Below are positions 53,541 to 62,921 of a stretch of 64,000 nt of DNA, piece by piece. Position 1 is the first letter of the stretch. Each line of letters begins with the position of its first letter. A model generated the notes under the pieces. The model had not been told where the DNA came from and made no database searches. It worked only from the letters and a program-made list of their open reading frames with translations. Where the stretch lies: assembly GCA_003277985.1 (NCBI GenBank), contig QCHR01000002.1, positions 62,001 to 126,000 on the forward strand, written 5' to 3'. The position numbers were made by a program, and so were the translations under genes. Source of the DNA: Prochlorococcus sp. AG-402-G06 (lineage in GTDB: Bacteria > Cyanobacteriota > Cyanobacteriia > PCC-6307 > Cyanobiaceae).

Positions 53541-55008
53541 CTCTTTCATATGCTCTTCTAATAAAACTTTTAAAATACTCGTCTCTTTTGTTTAGGTTGT
53601 AGTGATATTCAACAACTTCTTGTATTCCTCCATCTCCCCAGTTTTGGTCTTGTTGGAAATAAGTTATAAAACTTGCTCCAGCAATTCTAGTAAGCCAAGA
53701 TACACTTACACCTTGAATTACTTTGCTAACAACTAATGTTGGCAGCGATAAACTTAGAGTTGAGCTTATTAGTGAAACTCCACCTTTAACTAATCCCATA
53801 GTTGCAAGTATTTTTCCTACCGAAAGCGCTAAACTTTTTGCCTTTTTATTTGTAATTTTAACACCATATATGTTTGCTATTTCTATTACCATTTGTGCAT
53901 TTACAGCCGCTGCAGCGATCATATCTAGAACCGGTAGTGGAGTTAGTATTAAAATCCCGCTGCTTAGCCATCCATACTTGTCTATACATTTTTTAGCAGA
54001 TTGACTTCTTTGCTTAATTAATAACTTTTTTCCTTCTTTACCTAGATTGCTGCATTGAAGTAGAATATTATCTGCGATTAACTCTTCACCTTCTTCATGC
54101 AAAATATTTGCTAACCTTCTAATCAAACTATTGATTTCAGGCTCTGGTTGATAGGGATTTTTCCCAGGGATTGCAATTGACTGAGGCGACGCGGCTGTAC
54201 AAATAATATCTTTTGGCTCAATAAAATCGCTACATCTATTCCTTAAAATTTCAATTAATCTTTTTTCTTCATTTTCACCTCTTAAATCTATTTTATTCAG
54301 AACAAGTAAAAGTCTCTTGCCTAATTTAGATAAACTCCTAATTGTTTTTGTCTCCTCAAAACGTAAATCACCTTCGATTACTACTAACATTAGATCAGAT
54401 TTACGTGCTTCTATTAAGGCATTTTTCTCCCTCTCTCTTCCTTCTTTCCCTGCTTCTAATATTCCTGGGGTATCAATAATTTTTATTCCTCTTGGAAGAC
54501 CTTTAAGCTTTAGCCGGAAGGTTTCTTTTTCTATTGTTGATCCCATCTCAGGACCAACTTTACCTACTATTCTTTTTAATAGAGCTCTGATCAATGAAGT
54601 TTTACCGCTAGAGCCTATTCCAAAAACCACTAAAATAATATCTCCTCTATCTAACTCTAATGAAACTCTATCCTTCTCATCCTTTAGTGCCTTGGCCTTA
54701 ACTTTATCATTAATTAATTTGATTAACTGATCAATACTTTTTAATGATTTTCCGGCAGCTTGTTTTTTGCTTTTTAATGATAAATCTATTATTTTTTTAT
54801 CGCTCTTAATTTTTAATATCGATTTTAGACTGTTTTGCACCCAATCTATTTTCTTTGAATAAAATAAACCGCTTATTATTAAAATTGTAATTAATATGGC
54901 GGGTATATTTATTAATCGTATTATTGCTCCTACCAATCCAACAAGTATTAAGCTAATTAGAAGTATAAATATATAAAATATTATTTTTTTTGAATTATTT
55001 ATTTTCAT
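53464..55008 (-). CDS. Membrane GTPase with DUF697 domain
   Basis: 514 residues. Two N-terminal hydrophobic helices (~8-48), then an Era/TrmE-like G domain: P-loop FGIGSSGKTSLIRALL (~130-145), DTPGILEAGKEGRERE (~185), NKIDLRGE (~240). The C-terminal DUF697 part (~335-470) includes LTPLPVLDMIAAAAVNAQMV and further hydrophobic helices. Members occur in cyanobacteria and plastids; the role is unknown, with membrane remodelling proposed for relatives. lspA follows upstream in the genome on the same strand, 18 bases away. Confidence 0.85.
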   Translation of the reverse strand: MKINNSKKIIFYIFILLISLILVGLVGAIIRLINIPAILITILIISGLFYSKKIDWVQNSLKSILKIKSDKKIIDLSLKSKKQAAGKSLKSIDQLIKLINDKVKAKALKDEKDRVSLELDRGDIILVVFGIGSSGKTSLIRALLKRIVGKVGPEMGSTIEKETFRLKLKGLPRGIKIIDTPGILEAGKEGREREKNALIEARKSDLMLVVIEGDLRFEETKTIRSLSKLGKRLLLVLNKIDLRGENEEKRLIEILRNRCSDFIEPKDIICTAASPQSIAIPGKNPYQPEPEINSLIRRLANILHEEGEELIADNILLQCSNLGKEGKKLLIKQRSQSAKKCIDKYGWLSSGILILTPLPVLDMIAAAAVNAQMVIEIANIYGVKITNKKAKSLALSVGKILATMGLVKGGVSLISSTLSLSLPTLVVSKVIQGVSVSWLTRIAGASFITYFQQDQNWGDGGIQEVVEYHYNLNKRDEYFKSFIRRAYERVIDPMVEKSQKKLPPRSRPPKEADS

Positions 55009-55026
55009 GTAATAGATACCATTTGG

Positions 55027-55506
55027 TTAATTTATTCTTGAGTTATCTTTGTGTTTAAATATATCAACCAAAAAACATATGATAGCAATATTTATTGATA
55101 TGTCTGCAACATTAAAAATAGGAAAATTAATGGGAACTAGTTCTAAAAAATCTAATACATAACCTTTGATTAGTCTATCAATTCCATTACCTACTGTCCC
55201 ACCTAAAAGATACGCAAGCCCAGTAAGATTCCAAAAAGATTTTGGTGGGTATTTTAATATAATCATAGTTATTAATATTGAGGTTAGAATACTTATAATA
55301 GTAAGAATATTTGTAGAATTGCTGAAAAGACTAAATGCGGCTCCTTTATTCTTTACAAGGGTGAAATTTAATAAATTAGGAATAATATTTACAGATTTTT
55401 CAAATCCTAATGTGCTTAATATTAGAAACTTACTAACTTGATCTAATAAAATAATGTAAAAAGAATATGTTATTGTTTTCATACTTCTATTCTTAAATGA
55501 ATTCAT
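55027..55506 (-). CDS. lspA: Lipoprotein signal peptidase (signal peptidase II)
   Basis: 159 residues from ATG 55506, which overlaps the bioY stop as ATGA; the frame itself is open to 55560. Four membrane helices. Catalytic aspartates in GGTVGNGIDRLIKGYVLDFL and FPIFNVADISINI; VKNKGAAFSLF is the family's other signature. Cleaves prolipoproteins in the plasma membrane; the adaptor at 59919 carries a lipobox and would be a client. Confidence 0.93.
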   Translation of the reverse strand: MNSFKNRSMKTITYSFYIILLDQVSKFLILSTLGFEKSVNIIPNLLNFTLVKNKGAAFSLFSNSTNILTIISILTSILITMIILKYPPKSFWNLTGLAYLLGGTVGNGIDRLIKGYVLDFLELVPINFPIFNVADISINIAIICFLVDIFKHKDNSRIN

Positions 55507-56075
55507 TTTATTATTAATATACGTTTTAATAATATTGATAAAAGACTTATTGATATGCATAGTAATAATTGATTTGGGAAAGGTTTAAAAGTATTTATCA
55601 ATATGAGATCAGGTAAACTATCTAACCAATTTCCAAAGATTTTGCCAAAAACTAGATAGATAATACCTGTAATATGCAAAATGCATAATGATATAACTGT
55701 GTAAAATGAGTAATTAATTAGATTGGCTTTTGAATTTTGTTTCGCTAAAAAACCACATGTCCAAGCAGCAGGAATGAATCCTAATAAGTACCCAAATTCA
55801 TGAGTTAAGATATAACCAACACTACCACCTCCATGAAAAACAGGTAAATAGAATAAACCTATAATCAGATAAGAAATTGCTGAAATTGTTCCTATATTGG
55901 GGCCGCATAGCAATGAAGTTAAAAGAAGCCCCTGAATTTGCCAAGTGCTATGAAGTGGGATAATTGAGATAGATATGTCCTCTTGAGGAGAAATTACAAA
56001 TGCTGGTATCATTGCGCATATTATGATTAACATTACGCCTGTTATCGCTTTTGCCCCGCAACTAAATATGTTCAA
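55503..56075 (-). CDS. bioY: BioY family biotin-uptake S component
   Basis: 190 residues, six hydrophobic helices. IPLHSTWQIQGLLLTSLLCG and the GGGSVGYILTHEFGYLLGFI stretch are typical of BioY. It can work alone or with an ECF module; no EcfT is in the window, but the ECF-type ATPase at 10578 is a possible partner. Starts with TTG 56075. Translation of lspA is coupled to its end by ATGA. Confidence 0.88.
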   Translation of the reverse strand: MNIFSCGAKAITGVMLIIICAMIPAFVISPQEDISISIIPLHSTWQIQGLLLTSLLCGPNIGTISAISYLIIGLFYLPVFHGGGSVGYILTHEFGYLLGFIPAAWTCGFLAKQNSKANLINYSFYTVISLCILHITGIIYLVFGKIFGNWLDSLPDLILINTFKPFPNQLLLCISISLLSILLKRILIIK

Positions 56076-56159
56076 TGAATTTAATTAGTCGATCTTATAC
56101 ATCATTATTTACAAATTGATTGATATGTCAATATCATCATATATAGCGGTTTAGTCATA

Positions 56160-56381
56160 GTGAAATTTTCAGTTGGAGAAAAAGTATCCTTACAAGTTCC
56201 TTTGCCATATCTGAAGACTGCAGATTCCATATCAATGCTAAGACCTCCTGATCTGGTATCTCTCGATGAGGTTGGAGTAATTATTGGAATAAGACCAAAT
56301 GATTTACTAGAAGTGAAATTTAGAAGGGGTAATTTCCTGATTCCGTCTGAAAGACTTAAGATTTTGGGTGAAGACAACTGA
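56160..56381 (+). CDS. sipA: SipA-like regulatory protein (DUF3148)
   Basis: 73 residues, beta-rich. MKFSVGEKVSLQVPLPYLKT, DSISMLRPPDLV and the end NFLIPSERLKIL match SipA, the small SH3-like partner of the histidine kinase NblS (Hik33) in cyanobacteria. Starts with GTG 56160. The opposite-strand ORF over the same DNA is a shadow. Confidence 0.85.
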   Translation: MKFSVGEKVSLQVPLPYLKTADSISMLRPPDLVSLDEVGVIIGIRPNDLLEVKFRRGNFLIPSERLKILGEDN

Positions 56382-56398
56382 CTATTAAGGCTACTTGA

Positions 56399-57637
56399 TT
56401 AATTTAACCAGTCTTTGCTGATTTTTCTGATAACTTCTTCGTTGCTACAAACGCTTAGTAATGGGTTCTTTAAATATTTATTAGCAGCATCCTTGATTTC
56501 TTTACTAGTAATACTTTCGAGTCTTAATAGGATTTCTTTGTCGTGATTGTCTCCTAGACCAATTCCTAAAAGATGAGCTTTATGCTCGGCCCTTTGACTA
56601 ATACTCTGCAAAGAATGTGCAATTTGTCCACGATATTTGATCTTTACAAGATTCAATTCTTCAGGAGATATTTCACTATTAATAATTTTATCCCAGCAAT
56701 CTTTTAGTAATTTATAAGTAAGGATTGCTTTGTCTTCAGTTGTAGAAGCGTGCATTATAAATGGTGTTTGATTCTCTCTGATAGGATGATAAACCCCTGC
56801 TTCATAAACTACTCCATACTTTTCTCTGAGAACCTTGAATAATAAGCTTGACATTCCGTAACCTAAGTAACACGATAATAACCTAAGCAAAATGTCTGAT
56901 TTATTATCATGTCTGATTGTTGCTTTACCTAGGAGAAGAATGACTTGTTTTGTGTTTAATGATCGTGTGCAAATACTTGTTTTTTGTTTATATTCAATTT
57001 CCGTTTTATTATTACTTGCATATACTTTATTTTGATTTATTTTAATCTCCTTAAATGCTTCTAATTTTTCTATATAACTTTCTATACCGATTGGAAAATT
57101 TCCTGAAATAACTAAATTCTTCTCTCTATGAATTAATGTGCTCGCTACGCCCAATATATGTTCTTTTTTGATTTTATTTATATCATCTATCAAGCCCAAT
57201 GGATCATGGCCATATGGTCCATCACCGTATACCATCTTTCTCCAGCCATCAAAGGCTAATTGATATGTACTCTCTTTTTGTCTTTTAATGGCTTTTATCG
57301 TTAGATCTTTTTCTAAATCAATTTGATCTATTTGGAGTAAAGGTTTTGTAATCATCCAGCCTATTAAAGGAAGAAGTTTATGAGCATAATTTTCAACACA
57401 TTTAAGACTTATTAGAAGACCATCTTCATATGTTTCACAGTTTAAATTCGCTCCAGAACTTTCTACAATTTCAGCAATTTGGAAATTATTGTATGGCCCA
57501 CAACCTCTAAGCATTGTTGAGCTTAATAGTTGATGAATCCCTTTTTTATCTTTTGGATCAATTCTACTACCATCTTTTATCCATAGTTTAGCGGACATTA
57601 TATTTTTGCTATTAATTTTGTCTAAAATTATTTTCAT
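56399..57637 (-). CDS. M16 peptidase-like subunit without catalytic motif
   Basis: 412 residues with the M16 two-domain fold, but the HxxEH zinc site is replaced by GIHQLLSSTMLRG (~36-48). The C-terminal half keeps the substrate-binding pattern (GVVYEAGVYHPIRENQTPFI). Lies 2 bases after the active subunit, so the two form a pair like the processing-peptidase heterodimers, where the non-catalytic chain binds substrate. Cytosolic, no signal peptide seen. Confidence 0.85.
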   Translation of the reverse strand: MKIILDKINSKNIMSAKLWIKDGSRIDPKDKKGIHQLLSSTMLRGCGPYNNFQIAEIVESSGANLNCETYEDGLLISLKCVENYAHKLLPLIGWMITKPLLQIDQIDLEKDLTIKAIKRQKESTYQLAFDGWRKMVYGDGPYGHDPLGLIDDINKIKKEHILGVASTLIHREKNLVISGNFPIGIESYIEKLEAFKEIKINQNKVYASNNKTEIEYKQKTSICTRSLNTKQVILLLGKATIRHDNKSDILLRLLSCYLGYGMSSLLFKVLREKYGVVYEAGVYHPIRENQTPFIMHASTTEDKAILTYKLLKDCWDKIINSEISPEELNLVKIKYRGQIAHSLQSISQRAEHKAHLLGIGLGDNHDKEILLRLESITSKEIKDAANKYLKNPLLSVCSNEEVIRKISKDWLN

Positions 57638-57639
57638 AT

Positions 57640-58872
57640 TTATTCCTCAGGTTCAGCAATTAATGTGAATGCATTTTCTGGATTAAATAATGGAAAAATC
57701 AATTCATTTATGCCTGATATTGTCCAAGATGAAATATCATCTATTGATTGTAATATTGATTGGTGTCTACCCCATAGAGCTTGATTCCCTAATGTTGAGG
57801 CGATTTGAGTGCTTAACTCTAGACCAAAATAAATATTATTTATAACTAAACTTTTTGCACGTTCCAAATCTTTATTGGTAAGTATTCCTTTTGCTAATTC
57901 TTTAAGAATGCTATTTATTTCCCTTTCAGCAAATTTTAGATTTTCCTCCTGGCAACATACGTCTAGAAGTATTAATCCACCTTCTTCAAGGATTTGTAAA
58001 TCTATATCTATTGATTCAATAATTCGTTTTTCTTCTCTTAATTCCTTAACAATAAGACTACTTCTACCTTCGCATAACATTGTTGCAGCAATCTCTGCTC
58101 CTAATATTATGTTTTGCTCTTTTGCTGGAGGAAGTTTCCAGGCTTTCAATATTCTTCCTCCCTCAAGCCTAGGAATAGTTTCTTTTTTATAACCTTTATT
58201 AAAGGAAGTTTTAGTCCTTATATTTGTTTCCTCTGCGATTGCTTTTAGTTCCGAAAGTTTACTATTGTTAATTATCGAATAAATGTCTTTTGGCAATTCT
58301 CCAGCAATACATAATGTACAATTTTTACCTACGTAATGATTCTTATGGAATAGTTTCATTTGTTTAGGATTTATATTTTTTACGCTCTTTTCATTACCTA
58401 GTATTGGTTTAGAATATCTATGAGGTTTTAAACATTCCTTTAATAATTTCATATAAATAATTTCATCTGGTTGCTCAATATTTTGTGCGATTTCCTCTAA
58501 GACTACTTCTTTCTCCATTTCAAAAGCGTTTTTTTCAATTTTAGGAAATAATAATAACTCTAATATCAGTTTTAGGCCTTCCTCTATCTTTTCAGGTGGC
58601 ACTAGAACGTGATAGTGAACATCGTCTAACCCAGTCGCAGCATTACTACTTCCACCCAAGGCTTCAATTTTTAAATCGAATTCACCTTCTTTAAGGTTCT
58701 TGCTTCCTTTAAATATCATATGTTCTAAGAAATGTGCCATACCTTCTTCACTTTTCGTTTCATAAAGACTTCCTCCTTTGCACCAAAAGTCAATACAAGT
58801 TAATGTTGATTCTTCTATATCAGCTAGAACACATGTAGTACCATTTTGCAATGACCAATGATTTACTTTCAT
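57640..58872 (-). CDS. M16 zinc metallopeptidase, catalytic subunit
   Basis: 410 residues. Inverted zinc motif HFLEH at residues 47-51, with the distal Glu in EMEKEVVLEEI, and the GGSSNAATGLDDVHYHVLVP block. Processing-peptidase-like family; likely degrades or matures small peptides, possibly cleaved signal or transit-like peptides. Cotranscribed with the non-catalytic partner. Confidence 0.9.
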   Translation of the reverse strand: MKVNHWSLQNGTTCVLADIEESTLTCIDFWCKGGSLYETKSEEGMAHFLEHMIFKGSKNLKEGEFDLKIEALGGSSNAATGLDDVHYHVLVPPEKIEEGLKLILELLLFPKIEKNAFEMEKEVVLEEIAQNIEQPDEIIYMKLLKECLKPHRYSKPILGNEKSVKNINPKQMKLFHKNHYVGKNCTLCIAGELPKDIYSIINNSKLSELKAIAEETNIRTKTSFNKGYKKETIPRLEGGRILKAWKLPPAKEQNIILGAEIAATMLCEGRSSLIVKELREEKRIIESIDIDLQILEEGGLILLDVCCQEENLKFAEREINSILKELAKGILTNKDLERAKSLVINNIYFGLELSTQIASTLGNQALWGRHQSILQSIDDISSWTISGINELIFPLFNPENAFTLIAEPEE

Positions 58873-59190
58873 TCTAGATATCTTAAAGGACCTTTAATAT
58901 TTATATTATATGAATCTATGCTAATAACATTTATAATTTTCAAATCCTATGCTTTTAATTGATTAAACTTTAAAACATTAATTTAACATAGATTCTCTTT
59001 GTTATTAGTTTCTTATTCTTTTTCTAATTACAACTTTTGAATTCTAGCTGATTATTTAATGCTCGTTGCATGAAAATCTCTTTTTAGTTCTTTTTAACCC
59101 TAAATAATCTTATAATAGTTTGTATGCATATTTATAAATAAACAGTTTCTATGAATTTCATCCAAACCCTTTTAGCTTGAGTGTTTAGTT
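58873..59190. other. Divergent intergenic region before pcyA
   Basis: About 318 bases. TATAAT at 59111-59116 (within CTTATAATAG) is a consensus -10 for a plus-strand promoter; transcripts would start near 59123 and carry a ~68-base leader. In the leader a 9-codon ORF (ATG 59151 to TGA 59180) ends 10 bases before the pcyA start. The distal part is featureless AT-rich DNA. Confidence 0.45.
59111..59116 (+). promoter_or_regulatory. Consensus -10 element upstream of pcyA
   Basis: Exact TATAAT in an AT-rich context, 75 bases before the pcyA start. No clear -35 TTGACA at the usual spacing. Likely drives the pcyA-devBCA run. Confidence 0.45.
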
Positions 59191-59916
59191 TTGAAGTCAG
59201 TTTTTTGCAATGAAAGTAAGTTGAACCCTCTTTTGCTTGAGGCTTTCGAACTCATCAATAATAGAATCAAATCGTTGTCTGATGTTGAACCTCTAAGCAT
59301 TGATTCTAAGTTGAGCAAGATTTACCGCAACCTAAATAAGGAGGAATTATTTATCTTTAACGAGTTTTATCAAGCAAAGGGATTTAGAAAAATTCATTTG
59401 GAAGTTGCAATGCTTGGAAAATCATTGCAAATACTCCATTGTGTCTTTTTCCCTGACCCATGCTATGAACTTCCCATATTTGGCGCTGATTTGGTAGTTA
59501 ATTCAAATAATATTTCTGCCGCCATTGTTGATTTGTCACCTGTTGGGAAACATTTGCCAGATTCATTGATTTCTCAAATGAGATCATTACAATTCCCTAA
59601 ATTCAATGAGCCTGGGAAGCTGCCAGAATGGGGAATGATCTTTTCTCCGTATGTATGCTTTATTCGTCCAGTTGATTTTCTCGAAGAAAAATCATTTTTA
59701 AAACTCATTGATCAATATTTGTCACTACTGCTTTCCTTATTAGTTAGGGTAAAGGCAGACGAAATTAATTCGTTCGATACTATGGACAGACTTAATTATC
59801 AAAAACGATATTGCTCAAATCAAAAACTTAATGAAAAGACCAGAGCTATTTTAACAAAATTTTTTGGTTCATCTTGGGCCGATGAATACATCAATAAAAT
59901 CCTTTTTGATTGCTAG
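59191..59916 (+). CDS. pcyA: Phycocyanobilin:ferredoxin oxidoreductase
   Basis: 241 residues. Reduces biliverdin to phycocyanobilin with ferredoxin. The catalytic pair of the family is kept: His in LHCVFFPDP (residue 83) and Asp in IFGADLVV (residue 100); LEVAMLGKSLQILHC and WGMIFSPYVCFIRP also match. Start TTG 59191; a nearby GTG (59181) is out of frame. The adaptor ATG lies 2 bases after the stop. Confidence 0.92.
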   Translation: MKSVFCNESKLNPLLLEAFELINNRIKSLSDVEPLSIDSKLSKIYRNLNKEELFIFNEFYQAKGFRKIHLEVAMLGKSLQILHCVFFPDPCYELPIFGADLVVNSNNISAAIVDLSPVGKHLPDSLISQMRSLQFPKFNEPGKLPEWGMIFSPYVCFIRPVDFLEEKSFLKLIDQYLSLLLSLLVRVKADEINSFDTMDRLNYQKRYCSNQKLNEKTRAILTKFFGSSWADEYINKILFDC

Positions 59917-59918
59917 TA

Positions 59919-60827
59919 ATGTCTAAATATTTGTCTTTTAAATTCCTATTCTTTTTTTGCATCACACCCATAAGTATGCTTTTAATTAGTGGATGTAATA
60001 ATAGACCTTTAGAGGTAAATCAAAATCTCAAGAATACTGAAGTTGTAGATAGAATTGAATCTGTAGCAGCGTTAGGCCAATTAAATCCTCTTGGCGAAGT
60101 AAGAAAATTAGCAGCTCCAACTAGTGGAAAGGGTGGTACTCCAAGATTGTCTGAATTATTAGTTCAAGAAGGCGAATCTATCTATAAGGATCAAGTTTTA
60201 GCTGTTTTTGATAACCGTCCTAAACTTGAAGCTAATCTGAAATCTGCCGAAGCTAATTTAAATATTTTAATGAGTGAAATCATGATAAAAGAAAGGGAAA
60301 TTAATAGATATCAAACTCTTGTTGATAAAGGTGCAGTGGCGCAAATCGTTTTAGACAATATGAAAGATGATTTGCTTATTTCTCAGACCAGGATTTTAAA
60401 GCTCAACTCTGCCATCGATGCAATTAAAGTTGATTTAGAACAAACACAATTAAAAAGTCCAATTGATGGGATTGTGTTGCAAATCTTAGTTCGTGAGGGA
60501 GAGAGACCAAATTCGTCAGGTGTAATTAATGTCGGTGCTAACAAACTAATGGAAGCGCTTATTGAAGTATATGAATCCGACATAGACAGAGTTCAAATAG
60601 GTCAAGCTGTTAATTTGATTAGTGAAAACGGAGGATTTAATGGCTCTTTAAGAGGTCAAGTGAGTTTGATTAGCCCACAAGTCAGGCAAAGAAGAGTACT
60701 TTCAACCGATCCAACTGGCGACGCTGATTCAAGAGTTGTCGAGGTTAGAGTCAAACTTGATAATTCATCAGCCAAAAAGGTTTCTCATCTAACTGGAATG
60801 AAAGTCATTGCTCGTTTTCAGCCATAG
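59919..60827 (+). CDS. devB: ABC exporter adaptor (HlyD/DevB-like lipoprotein)
   Basis: 302 residues from ATG 59919. The signal peptide ends in a lipobox (LLISGCNN), so it is probably lipid-anchored. Membrane-fusion plan: first barrel half (PLGEVRKLAAPTSGKGGTPR), coiled-coil hairpin (~75-160), second barrel half (LKSPIDGIVLQILVREGERP). Spans the periplasm between DevC and an outer-membrane channel. The next gene overlaps its stop by one base. Confidence 0.87.
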   Translation: MSKYLSFKFLFFFCITPISMLLISGCNNRPLEVNQNLKNTEVVDRIESVAALGQLNPLGEVRKLAAPTSGKGGTPRLSELLVQEGESIYKDQVLAVFDNRPKLEANLKSAEANLNILMSEIMIKEREINRYQTLVDKGAVAQIVLDNMKDDLLISQTRILKLNSAIDAIKVDLEQTQLKSPIDGIVLQILVREGERPNSSGVINVGANKLMEALIEVYESDIDRVQIGQAVNLISENGGFNGSLRGQVSLISPQVRQRRVLSTDPTGDADSRVVEVRVKLDNSSAKKVSHLTGMKVIARFQP

Positions 60828-62002
60828 TGGAATTAAATAATTTTTTAAAAAAACGAAAAATACCTCTGGCTTGGCTATTGCTGACAAGACAACCCTTGAG
60901 AATATTGGTAGCTATCGCAGGAATAGCATTCGCTGGGATTTTGATGTTTATGCAATTAGGTTTTAGAGATGGCTTGTTTGACGCAAGTGTTACTGTTCAT
61001 AAGTTATTTGATGCAGATTTGGTCTTAATTAGTCCTCGCTCAAAAAGTTCAATAAGTATGAGTGGGTTTCCTCGTAGAAGATTAATTCAAGCAATGGCTC
61101 ATAGGGATGTTGTGGGTACAACGGCTGTTAATTGGAATTTTCTGCTTTGGCGAAACCCTGAAAACTTATCAACAAGATCTATTCTTGCTTTAGGCTTTGA
61201 GCCAAGTAAGCCCTTGTTGATTGATTCGGATTTTGAGAGAAAGGCTAAAACCCTAAAAAATAAAGGAAGGGTTTTGTTTGATGATCTTTCTAGAGATGAA
61301 TTTGGCCCTATATCTTCATGGTTTAAATCAGGTCGTTTAGTTGAAACTGAAGTCTCTGGTAAAAGAGTAAGAGTCTCAGGAATAGTTAGTTTAGGTCCTT
61401 CCTTCGGCGCGGATGGTAATTTAATAACTAGCAGTGAGACATACTTAGAATTATCTCCTGGTAATCCTAAAGGAAGTATTGAAATTGGTTTGGTAAGGTT
61501 GAAGAACGGATCTGATACTGAAAAAGTTGTTCGCTCTTTGAATTTAAGTTTACCTGGTGACGTTAAGGTTATGTCTTTGAAATCGTTTATAGATTTTGAA
61601 AAGAATTATTGGAAAAGTAGCACATCGATTGGATTTATTTTTACATTGGGAGCTGCAATGGGATTTATTGTTGGTTGTGTAATTGTTTATCAGATTTTAT
61701 ATAGTGATGTTAGTGATCATTTGCCTGAATATGCAACCCTAATGGCTATGGGTTATAACTTAAGAAGCCTTTTAGGAGTAGTGGCTAGAGAAGGTTTGAT
61801 TTTATCAATTATGGGATATATTCCGGCTTATATTTCTGGACAAGCTTTATATGCTTTGGTTAGATCATCAACTAAATTACCAGTTGAAATGAGTTTTAGT
61901 AGAGCTTCTGTCATATTTTTATTGATACTTTTTATGTGTATGGGATCAGCATTAGCAGCTATGAAAAAATTGGCAGATGCGGATCCCGCTGAGATATTTT
62001 GA
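60827..62002 (+). CDS. devC: ABC exporter permease, DevC-like
   Basis: 391 residues. N-terminal cytosolic stretch and first helix (PLRILVAIAGIAFAGILMFM), GFRDGLFDASVTVHKLFDADL typical of DevC, a periplasmic domain (~50-255) and three C-terminal helices (~263-385) ending KKLADADPAEIF. A MacB-like (type VII) fold. Starts GTG 60827, overlapping devB by one base. Confidence 0.9.
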   Translation: MELNNFLKKRKIPLAWLLLTRQPLRILVAIAGIAFAGILMFMQLGFRDGLFDASVTVHKLFDADLVLISPRSKSSISMSGFPRRRLIQAMAHRDVVGTTAVNWNFLLWRNPENLSTRSILALGFEPSKPLLIDSDFERKAKTLKNKGRVLFDDLSRDEFGPISSWFKSGRLVETEVSGKRVRVSGIVSLGPSFGADGNLITSSETYLELSPGNPKGSIEIGLVRLKNGSDTEKVVRSLNLSLPGDVKVMSLKSFIDFEKNYWKSSTSIGFIFTLGAAMGFIVGCVIVYQILYSDVSDHLPEYATLMAMGYNLRSLLGVVAREGLILSIMGYIPAYISGQALYALVRSSTKLPVEMSFSRASVIFLLILFMCMGSALAAMKKLADADPAEIF

Positions 62003-62036
62003 TGAATAAATCTAGTTTTTTATTTCTAAATAATTT

Positions 62037-62729
62037 ATGAAAAATAAGGAAATTAATACTTTAAATATTGTTTCTTTGAATCACTGGTATGGGCAGGGAG
62101 AAATGAGAAGGCATGTTCTTCAGTCTATCTCAATGGAAATTTCTCCTGGCGAGGTTGTTCTCCTGACTGGACCATCGGGATGTGGCAAAACTACTCTTTT
62201 AACTTTGATTGGAGCTCTTCGTAAAGTTCAAGATGGTGACATGAAAGTCTTAGGTAAACAACTTTTTGGAGCGAATAGAAAAACCAGACAGAATCTTAGA
62301 AAAAATATTGGAATGATTTTTCAGGGGCATAATCTTTTGAGATGTCTTACTGCTGAGCAAAATGTCCAAATGGGTGCTGATCTTTTAAATGGATTTTCAT
62401 ACAAGGCTAGAAGGGCTCAGTCTAGAGAATGGCTTAGAGCTGTTGGCTTGGAAGATCATCTATCAAAGCTTCCGCATGATTTGTCAGGTGGTCAAAAACA
62501 GCGAGTTGCCATAGCCAGAGCTCTTGCCGCTAGACCAAAATTGCTATTAGCGGATGAACCAACATCTGCATTAGATAGTTCAACTGGTAGAGAAATTGTT
62601 GATTTGTTAAAAAAACTAGCTTTAGAACAATCCTGCTCAGTGTTGATGGTTACTCATGATCCGAGAATATTGGATGTGGCAGATCGTCTCTTGCGAATGG
62701 AAGATGGCCAAATATTGCCCTCTGTTTAG
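62037..62729 (+). CDS. devA: ABC exporter ATPase, DevA-like
   Basis: 230 residues. Walker A TGPSGCGKTTLL (~43-54), Q-loop MIFQGHNLL, signature DLSGGQKQR (~150), Walker B LLLADEPTSALD, H-loop VTHDPRI. Follows devC by 34 bases. With DevB and DevC it forms a glycolipid- or peptide-type exporter; the substrate in unicellular cyanobacteria is unknown. Confidence 0.92.
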   Translation: MKNKEINTLNIVSLNHWYGQGEMRRHVLQSISMEISPGEVVLLTGPSGCGKTTLLTLIGALRKVQDGDMKVLGKQLFGANRKTRQNLRKNIGMIFQGHNLLRCLTAEQNVQMGADLLNGFSYKARRAQSREWLRAVGLEDHLSKLPHDLSGGQKQRVAIARALAARPKLLLADEPTSALDSSTGREIVDLLKKLALEQSCSVLMVTHDPRILDVADRLLRMEDGQILPSV

Positions 62730-62765
62730 TAAATTAGTTAGATATAAAATTTGTAGGAACTTAGT

Positions 62766-62921
62766 ATGTCCAAAAGACGAAATCTTAAGAAAGAGAAGCA
62801 AGAGAGAAACAGAGCTTATGCCAGGAAATTTAAGAAACGTAAGCTTCGCAATGATGGTAGGGGAGAAGGAGCTGGTAACGGTGTTACAGGCACTGCAAAT
62901 AATGGTGGGGCTGCTGATTAA
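62766..62921 (+). CDS. Small basic protein, 51 aa, conserved in picocyanobacteria
   Basis: ATG 62766 to TAA 62919. Strongly basic first half (MSKRRNLKKEKQERNRAYAR, then KFKKRKLRND) and a Gly/Asn/Ala-rich tail. The two longer frames over this DNA are poor in composition and overlap the ABC gene, so this one is the real gene. The composition suggests RNA or ribosome contact, which is inference. I believe near-identical proteins occur in marine Synechococcus and Prochlorococcus. Confidence 0.78.
   Translation: MSKRRNLKKEKQERNRAYARKFKKRKLRNDGRGEGAGNGVTGTANNGGAAD

Noticed and set aside
54317-54730. 137-aa ORF antisense to the GTPase gene
   Set aside because: Covers the P-loop and G3 motifs of the real gene on the other strand.
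56105-56377. 90-aa ORF antisense to sipA
   Set aside because: Mirror of a recognisable SipA protein.
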